Assembly (NCBI GenBank): GCA_017458005.1
Contig: JAFTGH010000035.1
Coordinates: 20,825 to 84,824 of the forward strand
Length of the DNA stretch: 64,000 bases
Origin: Prevotella sp.
GTDB taxonomy: Bacteria; Bacteroidota; Bacteroidia; Bacteroidales; Bacteroidaceae
Direction: 5' to 3'
The notes beneath the pieces are model-generated. The model did no database searches, was not told the origin of the DNA, and was given only the letters and a program-made list of their open reading frames with translations. This document shows positions 60,212 to 64,000 of the stretch, in pieces. Each line of letters starts with the position of its first letter. The first letter of the stretch is position 1. The position numbers and the translations under genes were made by a program.

Positions 60212-61657
60212 TTATTTTTTGAAATATTTTCCGATGACAGGGAGACTGCCCAAAGGCAGGTCGCGCTTGATGATGACAGCGACAAAAAGGATAATCAGTA
60301 GCGTGTTGAAGGCAAGTGAAGCCAGCGCAGACCAGTCGCTGGCGGTCTTCATAAAGCCATAGAGCACGAAGGTCAGTACGACATAGAGCGAGATGTCCTT
60401 CATGGGATAGGGGATAGGATTCTTCCGCTGTCCTACGATGTAACTCAGCACCATTGCCGTGCCATAGCCTGCCACACCACCCCAGGCGCAAGCCCAGTAG
60501 CCATACTTGGGGATGAACAGGATGTTGACGGCAAGAAGTACCGCACAGCCTGCCAGTGAGAACCAGGCGCCATAGATGGTCTTGTCGATGAGTTTATACC
60601 AGAACGACAGGTTGAAGTAGACACCCATCATGATCTCTGCAGCCATGACGATAGGTACCACGCCCAATCCCTCACGGTAGTCTGCGCCAATGATATACTG
60701 CAACAGAGGCATCCAGCCGACCACACACAGGAAGGCGAGCAGGGTGAAGATCAGGAAGAACTTCATCGCCGAGGCATAGTATTCCGTCTTGTCCGAGTCC
60801 TTGCTCTTGGCGAAGACGATAGGCTCATAGGCATAGCGGAACGCCTGTGTGATCATCGCCATAATCATCGCTATCTTAACGCACGAGCCATAGATGCCCA
60901 GTTGCACGTTGGCATCAGCCTGGTCGGGATAGACCAGTGGGAAGATGATCTTGTCGGCTACTTGGTTCAGGATACCTGCGATGCCCAGTATCAGGATAGG
61001 CCATGAATAACTAAGCATGCGTCGTAGCAGTTGTCCGTCAAAGCACCACTGGATGCGTAGCAGGTCGGGTAGGAAGAACAGCGTGATGAATGCCGTACAT
61101 AGCAGGTTGATGAAGAACACATAGAATACGGAGGTCTTGCCCAGCACCACGAAGTAGAACACGTTGAGCGTGATGTTCAATGCGATGAACAGCAGTTTCA
61201 GCGAGGCAAAGCGGATGGCGCGTTTCTGGAAGCGCAGATAACTGAACGGAATCGCCTGCAGGGCATCGAGTGCCACCACGACAGCCATCATCTGCAGGTA
61301 TTCGGGATGTTCCGTATAGCCTAATGCTCCACTGATGGGGGTGATGAAGCCGAACACCAATAGCAGGAAGAGGGCTGTCAGTGAGCCCACAACAGCCATG
61401 GTCGTCGAGAATACCGTATCAGGTTTGGTCCGTTCATCGTTGGCATAGCGGAACAGCGTGGTCTCCATGCCAAAGGTCAGTAGCACGAGGATAAGCGCTG
61501 TGTAGGCATAGACATTAGTACTGATGCCGTAGTCGCCCGAATCCTTGGGCATATAGTGTGTGTAGAGCGGGACGAGCATATAGTTGAGGAAACGCCCCAC
61601 GATGCTCGAGAGTCCATATATGGCGGTATCTTTCGCCAGTGATTTCATGTTTGCCAT
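60212..61657 (-). CDS. Polysaccharide flippase (oligosaccharide/lipid-linked exporter)
   Basis: 481 residues, about 12-14 transmembrane helices, MOP superfamily. N-terminal LAKDTAIYGLSSIVGRFLNYMLVPLYTHYM is typical of Wzx/flippase-like proteins. No glycosyltransferase cluster is here, so it may serve a general envelope glycan or a lipid intermediate. 6 nt before the S46 gene. Confidence 0.85.
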   Translation of the reverse strand: MANMKSLAKDTAIYGLSSIVGRFLNYMLVPLYTHYMPKDSGDYGISTNVYAYTALILVLLTFGMETTLFRYANDERTKPDTVFSTTMAVVGSLTALFLLLVFGFITPISGALGYTEHPEYLQMMAVVVALDALQAIPFSYLRFQKRAIRFASLKLLFIALNITLNVFYFVVLGKTSVFYVFFINLLCTAFITLFFLPDLLRIQWCFDGQLLRRMLSYSWPILILGIAGILNQVADKIIFPLVYPDQADANVQLGIYGSCVKIAMIMAMITQAFRYAYEPIVFAKSKDSDKTEYYASAMKFFLIFTLLAFLCVVGWMPLLQYIIGADYREGLGVVPIVMAAEIMMGVYFNLSFWYKLIDKTIYGAWFSLAGCAVLLAVNILFIPKYGYWACAWGGVAGYGTAMVLSYIVGQRKNPIPYPMKDISLYVVLTFVLYGFMKTASDWSALASLAFNTLLIILFVAVIIKRDLPLGSLPVIGKYFKK

Positions 61658-61661
61658 AATT

Positions 61662-61709
61662 CGTTATCTCATTATTTCGTTATCTCGATATATCGATATA
61701 TCGTTATCT
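61662..61709 (-). repeat. CGATATAT/CGTTATCT octamer array
   Basis: Six 8-bp units with CG (once CA) at every eighth base (61662, 61670, 61678, 61686, 61694, 61702) filling the gap between the SpmAB and flippase genes. Confidence 0.85.
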
Positions 61710-61714
61710 CGCCC

Positions 61715-62947
61715 CTACCCAAAGAATAAATAGCAGATCGCGATTGCCGCAATGATTCCCGCCAAGTCGGCAAGCAAGCCACAGGCGACGGCATGGCGGG
61801 TCTTGGCGATGCCCACCGAGCCGAAGTAGACGGCAAGGATATAGAAAGTGGTGTCTGTAGAGCCTTGGAAGACACACGACAGTCTGCCCACGAACGAGTC
61901 GGCTCCATAGGTTGTCATCGCATCCACCATCATCCCTCGTGCGCCACTGCCCGACAATGGTTTCATCATTGCCGTAGGCATGGCGTCTACCCACTGGGCA
62001 TTCATGCCCGTCAGTTCCACACACCAGCGCATGCCGCCGATGAGCATATCCATTGCCCCTGAGGCACGGAACACACCGATGCCCACGAGGATGGCGACGA
62101 GATAGGGGATGATGCGCACGGCTGTCTGAAAACCGTCTTTCGCTCCCTCGATGAAAGCGTCATAGACATTGATCTTCTTCCTCACACCTGCTGCGATGAA
62201 ACTCACGATAATGGTCATCAACAGGATATTCGCCACGGTGGTGCTCACACGGTTCATCGTCTCTCCGTCCATCCGCGAGAAGCCCCAGATGATACCAGCC
62301 ACCACTGCACAGGCACCGCCAAGGGTCAACAGCAAGGTGCGGTTCAGCAGGTTGATATGTTGGAAGAGGGAAGTCACGATGATTCCCACCAGTGTCGAGA
62401 AGAACGTGGCAAGCAGGATGGGGATGAAGATGTCCGTAGGCTGCGCTGCTCCCATCTGCACACGGTATACCATGATAGAGACGGGGATGAGGGTCAGCCC
62501 ACTGGTGTTCAGCACGAGGAACATGATCATCGGGTTCCATGCCGTGTCTTTCTTGGGATTCAGTTCTTGCATCTGCTCCATCGCCTTCAGTCCGAGTGGG
62601 GTAGCGGCATTGTCGAGTCCCAGCATGTTGGCGGCGATATTCATGAAGATAGAGCCAGTGACGGGATGTCCCTTGGGGATGTCTGGGAACAGTTTGGTGA
62701 ACACAGGCGACAGCAGACGAGCCAGTACGTTCACCACGCCTCCTTTCTCACCCACTTTCATCACACCCAACCAGAGCGACAGCACCCCAGTCAGTCCTAA
62801 AGAAATCTCAAATGCCGTCTTCGATGACGCAAACGTAGAGTCCATCATCGCAGGGAAGACGTCGTAGTCTCCCCAGAACACCAACTTCACCACCGCTATC
62901 ACGAAGGCGAGCAGGAAAAAAGCCACCCAAATATAATTCAGTACCAT
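61715..62947 (-). CDS. SpmA-SpmB fused nucleoside-recognition (spore maturation-like) membrane protein
   Basis: 410 residues from MVLNYIWVAFF (62947); the longer frame from 63040 would run through the S23 gene end. Two Gate/nucleoside-recognition domains (SpmA about 1-200, SpmB 230-410) fused in one chain, with about ten helices. In sporulating Firmicutes these are separate genes; here the fusion occurs in a non-sporulating organism, so spore function is not implied. Role unknown. Confidence 0.85.
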   Translation of the reverse strand: MVLNYIWVAFFLLAFVIAVVKLVFWGDYDVFPAMMDSTFASSKTAFEISLGLTGVLSLWLGVMKVGEKGGVVNVLARLLSPVFTKLFPDIPKGHPVTGSIFMNIAANMLGLDNAATPLGLKAMEQMQELNPKKDTAWNPMIMFLVLNTSGLTLIPVSIMVYRVQMGAAQPTDIFIPILLATFFSTLVGIIVTSLFQHINLLNRTLLLTLGGACAVVAGIIWGFSRMDGETMNRVSTTVANILLMTIIVSFIAAGVRKKINVYDAFIEGAKDGFQTAVRIIPYLVAILVGIGVFRASGAMDMLIGGMRWCVELTGMNAQWVDAMPTAMMKPLSGSGARGMMVDAMTTYGADSFVGRLSCVFQGSTDTTFYILAVYFGSVGIAKTRHAVACGLLADLAGIIAAIAICYLFFG

Positions 62948-62951
62948 AGTT

Positions 62952-63590
62952 CTATTTTTTTGTAGGTGTGGTAGGTGGTGTAGGGTTATTAGGTGTGGTA
63001 GGTGTGGCATCGCCCCTTCCAAACCTACCATCCCTTCCAAACCTACCTTCCCTATATTGAACTCTCTTCCAATAACGTTGCTCCTTCACACCGCCTTGTT
63101 CCAAGAATTTCCGATTGATGTATTTGATATATCCATAGAGCATCGCAAGCGTTTGATAGATGACTATCAGTGCGATGTTGGCGATATCTTCAGCACTCCT
63201 GTCTTTTATCTGCCTCATATAATAGGCAGTATCGTTATGACGTTTGAATAGGGGGACACATGCCTTATACTTCTCATGATTCTGGTCCCAGATTGTCATA
63301 CCGTGTGTGCGCAGAAAATCTTGGAAATCTTCTTTCAATTCCTCCAGACTTCCCTTGGCTATGACGGTCAGTTTGTGTTCGCTGTCAGTAGAACCTTCTG
63401 CATCGCTATAACCTTCCACGATGTTTTGTTTACCTGAGCGTGCTGCCTGTTGCATTTGATCAGCAGTTCGATCATGCCCACGATCCAAGAAATGGTCGAC
63501 GAAATAGCAAGTGATATCAAAAACGCAAATAGCCTTTTGATAGACTTTCAACGTTTTATAACTATCTATTTTCTTTTCATCGTCTTGCAT
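62952..63590 (-). CDS. Four-helix bundle protein (23S rRNA intervening sequence S23-like)
   Basis: 212 residues. Residues 8-120 have the S23/four-helix pattern YKTLKVYQKAICVFDITCYFV and QMQQAARSGKQNIVEGY. The family was named for proteins encoded in 23S rRNA intervening sequences but is also found elsewhere; no rRNA is near. The last about 35 residues are a Gly/Arg/Pro/Thr tail encoded by nonamers. ATG follows the -7 box by only 4 nt, so the message is probably leaderless. Confidence 0.85.
   Translation of the reverse strand: MQDDEKKIDSYKTLKVYQKAICVFDITCYFVDHFLDRGHDRTADQMQQAARSGKQNIVEGYSDAEGSTDSEHKLTVIAKGSLEELKEDFQDFLRTHGMTIWDQNHEKYKACVPLFKRHNDTAYYMRQIKDRSAEDIANIALIVIYQTLAMLYGYIKYINRKFLEQGGVKEQRYWKRVQYREGRFGRDGRFGRGDATPTTPNNPTPPTTPTKK
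62962..63051 (-). repeat. Ten nonamers encoding the S23 protein tail
   Basis: Ten 9-bp units (GTAGGTGTG, TTAGGTGTG, CTTCCAAAC, CTACCATCC and variants). The last four include a perfect CTTCCAAAC duplicate. They encode tripeptide-phased Thr-Pro-Thr and Gly-Arg-Phe-Gly-Arg-Asp repeats. Confidence 0.8.
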
Positions 63591-63594
63591 TCTG

Positions 63595-63626
63595 CAAAGT
63601 TACGAAAAAACGAGAGAAAAGCCAAA
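63595..63626 (-). promoter_or_regulatory. S23 gene promoter, nearly leaderless
   Basis: On the minus strand TTTG (63623-63626), 20-bp spacer, TAACTTTG (63595-63602), 4 nt before the ATG at 63590. Confidence 0.8.
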
Positions 63627-64000
63627 TATATTTGGAATTTTCCGAGTGCCGAGTAACTTATCTAAAGTTACGAAAAAATCGATGAAGTGCGAACAGAATA
63701 AATGAATTTCTTTTGTTGAAAGAGAGAAATCCCATCATTGTGCAAATATTCCCAACGTGGGAAAGTAAGATTCCCAGCGTGGGAAAGTAAGATTCCCAGC
63801 GTGGAAACATAATAAGAGAACAAAAAATGGAGAGATGGGGAATTTGAATTGAGAATCAAGGAGTTATGAAAACGCTGTGAAGCGGATGAATTCTGAAGGA
63901 AGCAAGATAGATGCAGATAGAAGAAGGAGTTGAGTTGCTAATTCGTACCCCTTTTCTGAAATTAAGCAAATCGAGGAAAAACGGTAACTTTTGTGACAAG
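63627..64000. other. Intergenic tail of the window, no gene seen
   Basis: About 370 bp with no supported frame. It contains three 22-bp tandem repeats (63748-63813). The remainder is A-rich without a clear promoter; the stretch ending TAACTTTTGTGAC at the window edge has one base too many for a -7 box. Confidence 0.6.
63748..63813. repeat. Three 22-bp tandem repeats with TTCCCA-CGTGGGAA cores
   Basis: Copies at 63748-63769, 63770-63791 and 63792-63813 (the third diverges at its end). Each core TTCCCARCGTGGGAA is an inverted repeat. The period equals that of the 24255-24345 array although the sequences differ. Confidence 0.85.

Noticed and set aside
63948-63996. A promoter at the right edge of the window
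   Set aside because: TAACTTTTG has one T too many for TAnnTTTG and the -33 is not evident; the downstream gene is out of the window.

Overview
The window is 64 kb of ordinary chromosome from a Bacteroidota bacterium, most probably a Prevotella-type member of the Bacteroidales. Three things point there. Most genes have the Bacteroidota -7 box TAnnTTTG, about ten of them with a TTTG-like -33 box 19-20 bp upstream, and no Shine-Dalgarno sequences. The gene families are typical: fused KorA, DUF6089/PorG, DUF4271, S46 peptidase, SpmAB fusion, an MBG surface protein with a Prevotella-like C-terminal tail, and Skp paralogues in tandem. The gene order is also typical (PorG-uppS-bamA-ompH-murI; DUF4271-hemD-rnpA-yidD-tyrS). 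I see no transposase, integrase cluster, phage block, CRISPR array or rRNA. Genus is inference.

Layout. 1-2.4 kb: three small secreted or lipoprotein genes of unknown role. 2.5-8.0 kb: korAB, upp and pckA (central metabolism). 8.06-8.27 kb: an isolated promoter-ORF-terminator unit for a 31-residue membrane peptide. 8.4-16.5 kb: envelope-biogenesis cluster (DUF6242 lipoprotein, PorG-like protein, uppS, bamA, three ompH/skp, murI). 16.5-20.8 kb, minus strand: a lolE-like permease with rbfA, then a LytTR regulator and lipoprotein-type histidine kinase. 21-24.2 kb: three secreted proteins, the last a lipoprotein with 20 CxxC pairs. 24.4-41.5 kb: housekeeping genes (O-methyltransferase, aroQ, xerD, M16 peptidase, metK, DUF4271, hemD, rnpA, yidD, tyrS, tRNA-Gln, argS, RNase H, ribD, prmC, recX, comF, comM). 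41.5-46.4 kb: a long repeat-rich non-coding stretch, then a minus-strand operon with a roughly 530-nt leader, a 1092-aa MBG-domain surface protein and a 45-aa peptide. 46.5-64 kb: transporter, HAD hydrolase, dapL, tRNA-Leu, argH, pyrE, LOG, nrdGD, a DEAD-box helicase, an S46 dipeptidyl peptidase, a flippase, SpmAB and a 23S-IVP-like protein.

The most unusual feature is a set of phased short repeats with exact periods of 7, 8 and 9 bp. Octamers (GTAAAAAG or CG-anchored) fill many intergenic gaps, often starting in the upstream stop codon and ending near the next start codon. The GTAAAAAG family, read as TTTTTACC, also encodes the hydrophobic core of four signal peptides (BamA, the first OmpH, the S46 peptidase and a lipoprotein). 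A 96-bp palindromic octamer block lies in frame inside argS. Heptamers lie inside prmC and at the start of murI. Nonamers form the C-terminal tails of the DEAD-box helicase and the S23 protein. They look like sequence expansions or insertions tolerated in linkers and signal peptides, and I regard them as the best candidate for something not yet described.
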